Position numbers and translations under genes: made by a program. A model generated the notes under the pieces. The model was not told the DNA's origin. It made no database searches and worked only from the letters and a program-made list of their open reading frames with translations. A stretch of DNA of 64,000 nucleotides from Culex pipiens pallens (lineage: Eukaryota; Arthropoda; Insecta; Diptera; Culicidae): positions 116,090,615-116,154,614 of the forward strand of contig NC_068938.1 in NCBI RefSeq assembly GCF_016801865.2, given 5' to 3'. The stretch's first letter is position 1. Each line of letters begins with the position of its first letter. Positions 8,823-19,609 of the stretch are shown here, piece after piece.

Positions 8823-8922
8823 CTGCAGGAAGAAAAAACGACCAATTAAAATAATTTGTTACATAGCATTAGGCTAGTAAGTGACATTGTTTTCGCTTCT
8901 TGTGCTTAATGCAACAACCTAC
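8823..8922 (-). other. Wnt5: Wnt5 intron 2 (100 bp, phase 0)
   Basis: Donor GTAGGT (8917-8922) and acceptor CTGCAG (8823-8828) with an upstream pyrimidine run. Reading through this intron gives a false extension VGCCIKHKKRKQC and a stop at 8869, so the apparent single-ORF end is an artefact. Confidence 0.92.
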
Positions 8923-10678
8923 TTGAATGGCGGCACGAGCTCCACGGCTAATGGCGGGCATGACACTGGTGTGCTGGGCACACAACTTTTGTTGCCCTCC
9001 ACTGAGCCCACTGACTTTGTAGCAAAGGTCCGGGTTGAGATTAATTATATCTTTTTCACTTTGATTGCTCCCATTGGTGGCGCTTTCGATCGCAAAAATA
9101 GTACCGTTTTTCAAGCTAATACTACCACCCAAACTTCCTATGGCACTAACACTGGAACTATTCAATGATCCGTAAATTGGAATAATTGTACTATCTTTGG
9201 CAAAGTTGTGCTCCAGCTGAAATCGTTGGGCTTTGGTGGTGAGCCGGTCAGCTCGGCGAAATCGGGAAAGTTTCCGAACGTCGGACGGTGCTGGTGGAGA
9301 CGTACTAGTCGATGAGCTGGACGATGTTAATTGCTGCAACTTGAATGCTTTCTGCTGAAGTCTTTGAAGCCGTTTAGCACCTTTTCGGCCGACTTTGGTC
9401 TTGTTTGTGCTGGAACTTTGATTCGCTACGCCGCTAATGTCTTGAACCGGATTGGAGTTAATTGGTTTCTCGGATGGCTTTTTATTTTTTCGATTCCGCT
9501 TCTTACCGTTTCCTCGTGCGCCACCTCCGGAGCCACGTGTAGTAACGTTATCAAACTCGACATCATCGACGGCCACGGCCGCGCTAGACGCCAATGCCGC
9601 CAGTGTGGTTCTGTTGCGTCCGAGTTTTCGAGTCGGTTGTATTGTGGCGGCCAGCAGTGGAGATTTATTGCCTATCTCTTCTCCTGTTCCATCTTTGCTG
9701 TGATAGACGGGCGGCGACGGTTTTTTATTCTTGATACTCTCTCCGTCATTTCCTTTGATCTCTTTCTTCCTCTCGTTATTGTGGCCGTAATTGTTGTTAT
9801 TATTCTCCTCATCTGGCGTGGAATCCGGGGTTTGGTCGTTTTGTAAAAAAACCTGTGGGACTATTGTAATTTTCTCCATTTTGAACATGTCGTCTTTATT
9901 ATCAGATAATATATCTTGTGAGTTGGGAAGAATTTGCCGCGGCATATTGATCGTTGGCCGCAATCGTGTGAACTTTTCAGGAAAGGTCTTTGCCGCACTT
10001 TGATCTTCCCTAATTTGTAGCACTGGCATCTGGTTGAATAAGGGCCGGAAGGCCGGCGTTGGGGCAACAGTCGTAGTGGTCGTCGGCACTGTCGTGCTGA
10101 CAGGTTCTGACCCGTTCTTTTGTAGTGAAGGAAAAACCACAAATTTGCTCTGAAAGTTCTTATCGGACTGTGTCAGATTCTGGAGCATCAGAATATGACG
10201 CTTCAGGTCGTCAATATTGGTCGACGATCCATGAAATATGGACGACGTTTTTTCCTTTTCATTGGACGAAGTCTTCAATGCTAACGGTATGATGTATTTT
10301 CTTTCCTTTTTACTGCTATCATCTGATATCATGTGCTCGCTGAAACTTTTCCTCTCCATGTCCACGTCGTTTGAAAGGCTGGTTTCCGTCGTTATTTCGA
10401 AATGATTCACAAACGACGGAGGAGTTGTGGTCAAGAATGTAATGGTCATGTTGCTAGGAAGCGTATTGACCACACCCATCGATGATGACATCCCTGCTAG
10501 CTGCTGCCTCTTGGTGTCATCCTTTCGTCCGGTTTCGACAGGTCGAATGAAGTGGTCCAGATTTTGAACGCTCTTCAGCTTGTGCCGTATCTCAGTCAGG
10601 TTCAGCGATATGCTGTTGTTGGATAGTATCTCGAACTCCGACCGGAACTGGATGAAAGGCGATTTCATTCCGAGACAA
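8923..10678 (-). CDS. Wnt5: Wnt5 exon 2: long N-terminal extension and start of Wnt domain
   Basis: A 1756-nt exon (about residues 38-623). The acceptor is at 10679-10680 (TTTCTTCCACACAG) and the donor GTAGGT at 8917-8922. It encodes the long Wnt5-specific prodomain: LGMKSPFIQF at the start, RKYIIPLALK, STNIDDLKRHI, SKFVVFPSLQKN, then Thr-, Asn- and Ser-rich low-complexity regions and basic patches (GKKRNRKNKKP). It ends with DLCYKVSGL...TSVMPAISRGARAAIQ, the first conserved Wnt block. These blocks match the order in Drosophila Wnt5 (about 1000 aa, far longer than usual Wnts of about 350-400 aa). Family role: a secreted ligand for Derailed/Ryk receptors in axon guidance and muscle attachment. 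The ATG at 10722 lies upstream of the acceptor and is not the true start. Basic sites could be furin-like cleavage points (inference). Confidence 0.95.
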
Positions 10679-10722
10679 CTGTGTGGAAGAAACGAAGATA
10701 AAATAGAATGCATTAGGCTCAT

Positions 10723-11157
10723 TAACTTTTTGCTGGCCTACATATGTGAACGTAAACGATGACACATTATCACGAAATTATGCAGTGATTTGTCTTGATT
10801 ATACTGCTCGCATTTCAGCGCGATGTGGGCAGCCCACGGCAAATAAAGCTGTGCTCTAAACTGATGCCGTACCATAGCATCGCTTGAAAATAAAAGTTGA
10901 TCTCACTTACTATAGAGGGCTTTGCACTATGACCGTTGTTGATCCAACTGGGGAATGAGTATTTAAAAGTACAAAAAAACAACTTCTACATTGTTTATTT
11001 GCGGCTTTAGAGCAGCTAGTACTACGTTGTTTTATTTCAAATCTTATAACAAATTGTCCCTAATGTCCCTAATGTCTTCTGGTACGTCTGGTACGTTAAA
11101 AGATAGCAAATGTCATAAGATAGTAGACAAGTGACGGAACACTTATAGTCCCCATAT
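10723..11157. other. Intronic sequence, nothing recognised
   Basis: Sequence upstream of the exon 2 acceptor. No TIRs, tRNA-like heads or coding similarity were seen. Confidence 0.5.
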
Positions 11158-11518
11158 CGACGCCGCCGTGCTAACTTGTCGCTGAAGTTTGGTTGAATTT
11201 GGTTGCTGGAGTCCCGAGTTTTAAATACAAATGTTTACGGTAGTCGAGCTCTTACTTGTGTCAAACGCGTCCTGGCCTGGATTTCCTTTGGCCAACTGTC
11301 GCACTTATACCAATTTTCAGGCTGTGTCAAGATAGCACGACAAGATTGAAACTTCTTTCATATGAAAAGTGACAAAAATTCAGCTTGGAGCTCTTTTGGT
11401 TTCTATTGAACATCTCAGGATTGAAATCGAATTTTGAGGATCTGTAAAGGTCATAAGGTGAGGCATTGTGAGCTGCTCAAATTGGCCCAAAATGCACGTA
11501 CGACAAGTTAGCACGATA
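11158..11518. mobile_element. TIR element, CGTGCTAACTTGTCG family (copy 1)
   Basis: Flanked by CGTGCTAACTTGTCG (11168-11182) and its inverse CGACAAGTTAGCACG. Its interior is the reverse complement of parts of 49530-50036, for example the shared ACTCCAGCAACCAAAT, GGATTGAAATCGAAT and GTGAGGCATTGTGAGCTG blocks. Other copies are at 39503-40018 and a fragment at 22690-22825. It is non-coding, with 361 bp left. Confidence 0.7.
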
Positions 11519-12635
11519 GAGATGATATTAGAAATCTTCATAGATATAGCACACTCTTTTTGTTTTAAATTGAAAGGCATGTTTTTGCCAAGTAAATAAT
11601 TTTTCAAGTAGGAAAGTAGAATAGCAAGCAATAAATATGTTCAATTTAGGTATGAGTTTTCCATTAATGGATGCCTTAGTCGAGGACATCAGCCTTTTAA
11701 CATTTTAAACACTTATTCATAATTTATATCCCACTGTGCTGGAATTAAATCTTATTTTCACTTTTTTCATAGATGTTTACCATAGGAAATGAAGTTTAAG
11801 TATTATTTTAATAAACCTCATTTACCTTAGGTTATGGCTACCAACTCTTGCTGAGCAAAATTCCGTACACTTTGCAGATATGATACCATGGTATAACAAA
11901 AACTGTCAAGGAATAATTTATATAAATTTGGGATTAAAAATATAAAACTGTATCGTTTTTACAGGTTACAAATTTCACTTGCTAACAGGGTGCTTATGAC
12001 GTACACGTTTAAAAATATTCAGAAAATAAACAGTAATTTGATGCATCAAATCTTCATGTCCTTTTTTGAACGTTTAAAAGTTATCGAAATGTCAAGTTTG
12101 CTTTAAAAATAATATCGTTCTCATGAAAATTTTTGTAGAGTTTTTTTTAAAGGTCCTTAAAACGTGAAAACCTTAAAACCATCGAAAAAAAAAAACTCTA
12201 GATTTGTCATTCAAATGTTTACAGGTTTTTACAAGCTTTAGAAAGCCATTGGATCTTTAATCGGATAAATAAGTTTTGTAAGGAATTTGAAAACAAAAAT
12301 AATTTATAATCAACTGTGAACTGAGGAAAACCCGGAAAACTATCCAAATTCTATCTTCAAAACAAATTGACAGTTAAATAAAACTGTCTAATTAGCAAAA
12401 GTTTTGGTCAGATCAAAAAAACAATTCAGTTTTTAAAAAGTGGTCAAAATTCCGTACAAATCCGTATTATGCAAAAAAACAATCCGTGTGGACCTGGGTT
12501 CCACAAAAAATGTTATTTTGAAATAAATTTTAGAAAACTAAGCAACTCTCAATTGTTGCAAACTGCAAAAATGGTGATAATAGGTCGTGAGACTTAGTGT
12601 GACGAAAATGGATATATTTCTCCTATCAGCAACAT
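11519..12635. other. AT-rich intronic sequence, nothing recognised
   Basis: Low-complexity AT-rich sequence. I see no ORF, TIR or duplicated block. Confidence 0.5.
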
Positions 12636-13023
12636 AGAATTTGTTACCATTTCGTCAGCTGTGTGCTATCTTGTGACATAGACCATTTTGGTCGAAAATG
12701 AGTTAATGATGACGTTTTGCTATACTTGACAAACACTACAAGATGCTTTAACCCGATTTGGAAACTCGCTTCCGTTTCCCGGATACCGCAATACACACTT
12801 GTGACATAGACCAATTTATCATCAAAATGATCGCGTACACTTGTGACACGTCATACATGTTGATGGAAAATGTGGAAAAAATTTCTTGTTTTTCACAAAT
12901 TTATATTGATACACACTTTCTAAAGGCAATGCAATATTTTGTTTTTGAAAATATACTGATTAAGTCGGATAAACTATTGATTTAGGTCTATTTTAGTTTG
13001 TATGGGAATTCTGTGCACACTTG

Positions 13024-13633
13024 TGCAGACATGCATTGGCACGCTCTGCACTGGCACTTCAGATTAGCACTTACCTCAAGTTCTACGCACACTGCGCATT
13101 GCACAGTGCTAGTGCTATTTTTTAGCACTCCCTTATAGCACGCCCAAGAAATTTCCAAAAAAAATTGGTTAGCACTAGCCTTGGCGGTCAATTGGGTACA
13201 TTTCAATAAACTGGATTAATTTTTGCGAGCTTCTAAGGCTACAAGCGGTTGATCCATTCACGCAAGTGGTCAACATCTAACCAATTTTCAGTTTCTCTTG
13301 CCATTCCGATTCCAATAATCTAAAAGAAAAAAGCTGGCACTTTTATTACACCAACATAAAAAAAACTTTACCTTGTAGAGAATAGATCCATGAACCTTTC
13401 AATACCAAGTCTTGAATGCAAGCACTACACCAAACTTTCAGATGAAAGTTGATGAAATTATTTGCATAACTTTCGAGTGGTCGACGTCACTCAAATCCAG
13501 ATAAACAAATGAAAAAACGTCTTAGTTACCAGTTTAGTTAGAGTGCAAGGGCGAGTGCTATGATTGAAAACGCAGTGCTATTCGCTAAAATAGCACGCGT
13601 GCTAACCGCGCGCAGTGCCAATGCATGTCTGCA
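13024..13633. mobile_element. ~610-bp MITE, TGCAGACATGCATTGGCAC ends
   Basis: Terminal inverted repeats TGCAGACATGCATTGGCAC (13024) and GTGCCAATGCATGTCTGCA (ending 13633). CTTG (or ACTTG) flanks both ends and restores a CACTTGTGACACG motif of the host repeat, consistent with a 4-5 bp target duplication. The interior is rich in AGCACT/AGTGCT motifs; no ORF. Confidence 0.75.
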
Positions 13634-13660
13634 CTTGTGACACGTAGTACAATTCTTGAG

Positions 13661-13793
13661 TTTTTTTTGATAAGGTCCTATAAACAAATGTAAACATTGA
13701 GTGTATCCCGCTTACTCCGATGGACTTTGACATAAGGTGTGAAAGGGATACACTCAATGTTTACATTTGTTTATAGGACCTTATCAAAAAAAA
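13661..13793. mobile_element. Perfect palindromic MITE (copy 1)
   Basis: Two 49-nt perfect inverse arms (13661-13709 and 13745-13793) containing GGTCCTATAAACAAATGTAA surround a 35-nt loop. With one mismatch the symmetry continues to about 13651-13803. Copy 2 at 55593-55699 has the same arms and loop with a few changes. It can form a very stable hairpin. Confidence 0.9.
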
Positions 13794-14060
13794 GTCAAGA
13801 ATTTTACTTTCGAAACACACTTGTGACACGTGCTTTTCAGATTTTTGTTTACATAATTTACTGTATCTTTTAACTGGTGTAACCAAATTAGTTGAAACTT
13901 AGAGCGTTTGGGGATAGTATACGAACCGATTGCTTCAAAAAGTTTGGCGCTATCATTCATAGTTTTGAAAATAATTATCATCAAACTTTAAAAATCGATT
14001 TTCTCAAATAGTACTAAATGGTCGTTGTCACAAGATAGCACTCAACAGACGATTCATTTT

Positions 14061-14655
14061 GGTAGCAAGACCATATTGAAGAGAGTACGACTCAAATTGT
14101 TTAGAAAAAAAAAATAAAAAAATCGGATGAATCGGATTTGTTCGTTACGGTTTATGAATGCCAATCCCTTTTGTCTGATCTAGTGGCAGAGCGGATTAAA
14201 ACCAGGTTCTGTGCAATCGATCTAAGGGCGAGGCCCTCTCCATTTCTACTTCTTTTGTCAGATATAATCATGGCATTTGGAAAACGTATTTTTAGATATA
14301 AATGTGTATCAGTTTGTGATGGTTTGCTGACAGAAGATTGCTCTTTTCATCTTAGGCACTTAATGTTAAAATGAATTAAACATTTTTTTAGCTTCAACGT
14401 TAAATAAATGACATCTTATTAAATGTTAAAATTTTATTAGTTATAAAGGAAGTTGTTTTGTTTTAATTTAATACATAAAGTTTTTTAATATTGTATTCGG
14501 GATAACACTAAATATCATGCGCCATCTGTAGAAACAAATTTAAAGATTTCAGAAGCGACTAATTTCAAATGTTTAGCCAAATTTTTAAAATGTTGAAACC
14601 GATACCTACTATCATAATATGCTTTACACATATTTGAAGTTGTGCTTCTGTATAT
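14061..14655. other. Intronic sequence, nothing recognised
   Basis: Contains a short open frame (14138-14374) without recognisable similarity. I see no repeats or splice-supported exons. Confidence 0.45.
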
Positions 14656-14927
14656 AAATTGTTGCGGAAGACCTATTAGAAGTAAAGCTGATTAGAACAG
14701 ATACTTCACGGAGAAAAATGAGTTCCAAAATTCGTGGACAAGCTTTCATGAAAATGGGAACTACGAACAAAGTGTTCAAATTCTATTATACGTTTTTTAA
14801 AAACGTACCGTGAAATTTGAACGGTAAGTTCGTGGTTTCCGCTTGCTAACGATTTGCGGAACGCATTTTCTTCATGAAGTATCTGTGCTTATCAGCTTAA
14901 CATCTAATAGGTCTTCCGCAACAAATT
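14656..14927. mobile_element. ~272-bp MITE, AAATTGTTGCGGAAGACC ends
   Basis: AAATTGTTGCGGAAGACCTA (14656) and its inverse TAGGTCTTCCGCAACAAATTT form the ends. Symmetry continues with gaps to the AGATACTTCA / TGAAGTATCT pair. No coding capacity. Confidence 0.75.
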
Positions 14928-15182
14928 TCATACTGTAGCGCACGAGAAGCGATGCTGTAAATCACTGCAATGATTCCAAAAAGATTGGTGCCAAGTACCC
15001 ACTTTGGAAAATACTGTAAACATTGAATAATGATATCTCATGTTTCACGTACTTTTCTGATCGGTGATAAAAAGTGCCCTGTTTCAATAAAAATGATTAA
15101 AAATTCTGTATAAACGTACTCTCAATAGTTTGAAATAAGATTTGTATTGGCGATTAGACCACCTCGAATAGTGTATAATGCA

Positions 15183-15796
15183 TTTTTTGCAATTCCGTCG
15201 TGAAACTACTTACTTTTCCTGTCATTCTTGAACGACGAAATAGCCTACTTTTCTGTACCAAAAATAACAGAATCGAATAGCAACACTTTTCAAAATAAAT
15301 GCTAAAAAGTTCTACTTTTCAGCACTGAAATGGATGCTGAAAAGTTGAACTTTTCAGCACTTGTTTCGAAAAGTAACACTTTTCAACATTTTTTTGATTT
15401 AAACGATTTATGGACAAAATACATGAAAATTTGACTTAAAATTTCACTCAATGGGTGTTTTTTGTTCAAATGTGCACAGCCCTGCAGTTCAACATCACTT
15501 AAACACAGAGAGAAATGACAGCCCTACCACCTGTCAAAAACATAGTTTAATAAATATCATTCTTAACGTTGACTCGAAACGGCACGCACGTCTTTTCTTT
15601 AGCTCTCCCTCTGTGAGGCTCCCGCAAGACTCCCAAGATTTTTCGGAATTGCAAAAAATGTTGTATGGAACTCGTTGCAAAACTTGATTTTTTTCAGCAC
15701 TCTTCGTATTTATCCAACTTGGTGAACCTCGTTGGGTAAATCTTCGACTCGTGCTGAAAAAATCATCTTTTTGCAACTTGTTGCATAAACTACTAC
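15183..15796. mobile_element. TTTTTGCAATTCCGTCGTGA family MITE (copy A, with insertion)
   Basis: Starts TTTTTTGCAATTCCGTCGTG and ends TTTTTGCAACTTGTTGCATA-AACTACTA, with an internal palindrome around CTTTTCAGCACTGAAATGG. Related copies are at 22253-22568, 34494-34918 and 38438-38563. Compared with the 34.5-kb copy it has about 170 extra bases (about 15468-15643, containing GACAGCCCTACCACCTGTCA), probably a secondary insertion. Confidence 0.75.
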
Positions 15797-16223
15797 TACA
15801 AAACTTTTTGCTTCAATACTTTGAAACCTTGGCTTGATATTCGATTTTTACGTTTTTATGTTAAAAAATAGCCGATGTTTCGTAGTTATAATACTGCTTA
15901 TTGTTTATTGTTATAAATATATTTCGTAATATAATGCAAAATCATTCGCAAAGACATCGCCTGCTACTTTCAACTTGAAATGTTTGGTAAAAAGAGCTAT
16001 AGAACGAGGTAAAATTATGAAGAAAGAACCATGCACGCTCTCTGATCCGTTCCGTTTGTGTAGGAATAAATCAAATTTACACTAATCAAGTCTATTAGCA
16101 AATGCTGACATGCGGCCACCCATTGTGTGTTGTAAGCTATGCACTTCGTCACACCAAAACCTACGTCATTTTTCATCGTTGTGCCATGTATGGGATTTTA
16201 TACCAAGACACCATCTCCCCTCA
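15797..16223. other. Intronic sequence, nothing recognised
   Basis: AT-rich, without recognisable repeat structure or coding similarity. Confidence 0.4.
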
Positions 16224-16472
16224 TTAATACATATTAAGGCACTCTGGTTCATAAATTATACCACCAAAGTCTAAATCCTTTCCTTCTGCCTCGAATCCAA
16301 CGAAGGAACTAAAACGTAACTCCCTGAGATTGAATAACAGCCGCGTTGCTGTCTTCATGAGTGAACGCGCCAGAGCTGAGAGAAAGAATAAAATATTCCT
16401 ATATGGCGAATGATTGAAGCCGGCGAGCACGAGGAAGCAGAATAATAAATATATTCTTGGAATTAACGCCAT
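16224..16472 (-). CDS. Candidate small secreted peptide (uncertain)
   Basis: An 82-codon minus-strand ORF in Wnt5 intron 1. Its N terminus MALIPRIYLLFCFLVLAGF resembles a signal peptide, followed by a mostly unstructured tail ending ECLNMY. A TATAAAAG lies at 16617-16624, about 150 nt upstream of the ATG, and a short upstream ORF (ATG-GTG-TTG) precedes it. I do not recognise the family, and there is only one cysteine in the tail. It was considered as a Wnt5 first exon, but it lacks a consensus donor, and 35383-35495 fits perfectly instead. It may be a chance ORF. Confidence 0.22.
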   Translation of the reverse strand: MALIPRIYLLFCFLVLAGFNHSPYRNILFFLSALARSLMKTATRLLFNLRELRFSSFVGFEAEGKDLDFGGIIYEPECLNMY

Positions 16473-16616
16473 TTCAACACCATGCTTCAGCTACCACACA
16501 GTCAGTTAGTCGTTCGGTCGGTATCGTGCTGACTTTGGGGCCAGTGTCGATGGCATACAGGTTCGATCGACAGAGGCTCGATAGCACACCCGATTACAAG
16601 ATGAACGAGCAAATCA

Positions 16617-16624
16617 CTTTTATA
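16617..16624 (-). promoter_or_regulatory. TATA-box-like TATAAAAG
   Basis: Consensus TATA box on the minus strand upstream of the 82-codon ORF. TTCATCT about 20 nt downstream only loosely resembles an initiator. Unproven. Confidence 0.25.
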
Positions 16625-16639
16625 GATTTTTAAGTATGA

Positions 16640-17309
16640 CTGTAACCAGGGCAGTATCATGTTTCAAACTCGTTGACTTAATAAATTTCTAACAACATAA
16701 TGTCTCAACTTTGTCTTACTTGTTCTTCCTTCTCCGTGACCGGAGGCTTATTTCCACTTTTCGGTGTCAGTCGGTGTTTGGGTGTGAATGGAGGTCGGAT
16801 TTGTCCATTCACTTTGCCTTCTTCCACAACGACCGATAATGTACACAAACCTTTATTGTAAACAAGGTAACCCTAGCAAAGCGGTTTCTTAATAAACCAC
16901 GTTGGTTGGCTTGGCTGAAGTCTGACACACTTTGTCGGGAGTTTGGGCTTCTGTATTTCCTTGCACACTCTCACACACAATCACACAGATTTATTCGTCG
17001 CATAATAATTGCGTGGTTCCGTTTCAATAGAGTGGGTGGTACCGATTTGAGTGGCAAAAATGGTCATTTCCACGCAATTTCTAACTGTACGTTGTTTTTT
17101 CATTGATATTTTGAAGAATGTCGTGACATTTTATCTTAGAAAATAAATTTTGCATTTTTGAAAGAAGAAGACAAAATCTTTCTCAATTGATGTGTCAATT
17201 TATCTTTCTCAATTGTAGAACATGATTATTATTACTATGTGTCAGTCATCATAGTCTATTTGACATCGACCATTCAACAAAGCAACCCCAAACGATTGTT
17301 AGATTTACA
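16640..17309. other. Intronic sequence, nothing recognised
   Basis: No TIRs or coding similarity seen; contains short CA/TC-rich runs (about 16965-16990). Confidence 0.4.
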
Positions 17310-17548
17310 GAAACGAAGTTGACTTTATAGCTATCGGCCACCATTGCTAGTACCAACTAGTGTCTTCCTTTTTATCTACAAGGACTTTGCCGCCCCGGCT
17401 CCTAAGTGTATGAAAGTATGGCACGGAGCGACGGCGCCGAATACCCATATTTACACAAAGAATTTTAGAGCGCCCGCCGTGGGATTCGAACCAGCAACCT
17501 CTGGATTGTGAGTCCAGTGCGCGGTCCGATTGATCCACACGGGCGGGA
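17310..17548 (-). mobile_element. tRNA-derived SINE, second family (antisense)
   Basis: Read on the minus strand, 17548-17466 folds as a degenerate tRNA: CTGGA-CTCACAA-TCCAG anticodon arm (CAC, Val-like), B box GGTTCGAATCC, and an imperfect acceptor stem with mismatches. A non-tRNA body follows and ends in GGCCGATAGCTATAAAGTCA-ACTTCG. The same 3' end recurs at 26929-26985. T-arm mismatches argue against a functional tRNA gene. Confidence 0.7.
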
Positions 17549-17817
17549 CTTACAGATCCAGTAAAAATCAGGGCAAATTGGGACACAAAGTCTTATGGTT
17601 CAATAACGTCAAAAATCATTAAAGGCTGTAACTTAGGCAAATTTTCAAAACTTAAAATGCATCTGAAAGGGCTTAAAAAATGCAACAAAATGCGGGGTGA
17701 AGCATCCCAATTGGTTGAATCTAAAGGGAGTATTGGCATTTTTGTGAAAAAAAACGTTACTTAATCCACCTTTAGGTAGTTGGTGGTGAAGTACTTTTCT
17801 AAACTTCATAATATTAA

Positions 17818-18037
17818 CTAGGGTCTTGTGGGACCCCCAGACGGATCGAATGAGACCAAAACGGTTCAAATCGGTTCAGTCAGTCCGGAGATAATCGTGT
17901 GCTTATTTTTCGGTGCACGGACTTACAGACATACACACGCACAGACATTTGTTCAGAATTTGATTTTGATCGAATAGAGATGTTAATTTTTCGAGTGATT
18001 TTATAGCCTTTCCTCATTGAGATGAGGAAGGCAAAAA
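17818..18037 (+). mobile_element. 3' end fragment of a non-LTR retrotransposon (copy 2)
   Basis: Same family as 1820-2063, ending in a hairpin (18006-18032) followed by AAAAAGCA. The stem CCTCA/TGAGG with a single bulged base is shared by both copies. Similarity may extend leftwards to about 17760. Confidence 0.7.
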
Positions 18038-18249
18038 GCACAATTTCCAAACTCAAATCTGGGACTACCATCTGAGACTGATAACGCTTTGGGTAAGGCA
18101 GTTTAACACATAAAAAAAACCCTTTTTCTTTTTGTGAAATTTTTGATTGTAAATTTTTCGTGTTTTTCATTTTTGAGCATGCGAAAAAAGACGTGTTTTT
18201 CAATAATTTGCAGCCTGAAATGGTGATGAGATATAAATTTGGTATCAAA

Positions 18250-18725
18250 TATAGAAAAATTTAATTGGCTGCAGTTTCTCTGACTTTTACAAGTACAGAT
18301 CATGTCTAACACTCTTTAGAGTAATGCACACAGGTGAACCTAATTATCTTAGTTCCAATATAATTCCTCTAAGATCATCCAGATCTAAACAATTCCTAAT
18401 ACCTCAACATTATTCTACATATTATAGCCAATCATTATTCGTTAGAGGCATTTCAACCTGGAATCTTTTACCTTTGAATATCAAAACAAGTATGTCTATA
18501 CCTTATTTCAAGCGCAAACTCCTGGCTGAACTCAACAACCCGAATCAGTGAAACATTTGAGAAATTGTATAGTAAATTTGAGAAAATTAGCTTTAATTTA
18601 TTTAATTTCAGTGAAATTTAATCACTCCATCACTAAGTGAATTCCCGCCACAATGTAATGAATTAAAAGGCACGTGCCTTATATTACATGAATAAATAAA
18701 CAAATAATAATAATAATAATAATAA
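18250..18725 (+). pseudogene. 5'-truncated LINE: C-terminal RT tail and AATAA tail
   Basis: An open stretch from about 18255 through 18551 (ATG at 18324 internal) encodes a C-terminal segment typical of non-LTR reverse transcriptase ORFs (RSSRSKQFLIP...SLFVRGISTWNLLP...FKRKLL). A short UTR and an AATAAATAAACAAATAATAA... microsatellite tail follow. The opposite foldback arm near 19522-19545 shows the empty site (TCAAAGGGACTT). Related in architecture, not identical, to the RT at 47116-48634. Confidence 0.75.
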
Positions 18726-19261
18726 AGGGACTTTTATGTATAATTGGATGCCAGATTTGATGGCGTACTGAAAATTCCGAAAAACCATATTTTTCATCAA
18801 AAAAAAACTCTAAAAAAGTTTTTAAAACTTTGCTAATTTTTGTTTCGTTACTCAACTGTAAACAATTTTGGAACATGCCATTTTTAGGGAAAAAAAGTTT
18901 TGAAAAAGTTAATCGTCGTCGATCATGGCCGTTCATCGTCACCCGCGACAGACACGGATGACGAAACAAAAGAAACGCAAAAAGTAACTTTTTCAAAACT
19001 TATTTTCGTAAAATCTCGATAACTCGTGATGTTTAGAAGCAAACCCCTTATGTTTATACATCAAATTTTTTGTAATTGTCTCCTCAACAACTTTGTAGAA
19101 CATTGCTATACTCTAAAAAATAACCCTGCGAAAAAAATTGTTCTAAATGAAAAAAATACCCTTCTGGGTTAATGTAGATAATAAAATTTCCCTAAAAATG
19201 TTATGTTCCAAAATTGTTTACAGTTGAGTTACGGAAAATGGCAGAGTTTTTTTTAAACTCT

Positions 19262-19430
19262 TCATCATCCCGGTACGAGAATCGAACCCACGACCTCTGG
19301 ATTGGAAACCCAGCACGCCGCTAGTCGAAACCCATCCCGTACCGGTCAGTATTCCCAGTGAGCATATTTACTCTTTTAAGGGATCTGATTTTGCCGAGCC
19401 AGACAGGAATCGAAACCATCACAAGTTTTT
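19262..19430 (-). mobile_element. tRNA-like (possibly dimeric) SINE, antisense
   Basis: Minus strand: 19345-19265 folds as a tRNA-like unit (anticodon arm CTGGG-TTTCCAA-TCCAG, B box GGGTTCGATTC). A second B-box (GGTTTCGATTCC, near 19405-19418) lies upstream in the same orientation. Two tRNA-like units in tandem recall the Twin SINE of Culex pipiens; that link is an inference and the upstream unit is truncated. Confidence 0.5.
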
Positions 19431-19609
19431 AATTTTTTTTTTAGTGTTATTTTCGATGAAAAATACGTTTTTTTCGGAATTTTGAGTACGCCATCAAAAC
19501 GGGCGTCCAATATTACTTAGAAGTCCCTTTGACACCAAATTTCTATCTCATCGCCGTTTTCGTCTGCAAATTATTGAAAAAAACATGTCTTTTTTTGCAT
19601 GTTCAAAAA

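Larger units (their letters stand above)
12636..14060. repeat. Repeat composite with recurrent CTTGTGACA motifs
   Basis: The motif CTTGTGACA(C/T)(G/A) recurs at about 12671, 12798, 12840, 13634 and 13821, and inverted (TGTCACAAGATAGC) at about 14029. The stretch 13905-14050 matches the reverse complement of about 40020-40145, so this is a larger member or relative of the CGTGCTAACTTGTCG element. It is interrupted by the 13024-13633 MITE and the 13651-13803 palindrome. Confidence 0.55.
18160..19608. mobile_element. Foldback element interrupted by a LINE and a SINE
   Basis: The left arm (18160-18249, 18726-about 18900) and right arm (about 18990-19608) are imperfect inverse copies. Examples are CATGCGAAAAAAGACGTG / CATGTCTTTTTTTGCATG, and the CAACTGTAAACAATTTTGGA pair. 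The left arm is split by a LINE (18250-18725) and the right by a tRNA-like element (19262-about 19430). No transposase. Confidence 0.7.

Noticed and set aside
9331..9846. 171-codon plus-strand ORF
   Set aside because: Antisense shadow of Wnt5 exon 2.
10679..10722. ATG at 10722 as the Wnt5 start
   Set aside because: It lies in the pyrimidine tract of a splice acceptor. The true start at 35495 supplies a signal peptide and a perfectly phased junction.
16224..16472. The signal-peptide-like ORF as Wnt5 exon 1
   Set aside because: No usable donor with phase 2; exon 35383-35495 fits in phase and sequence.
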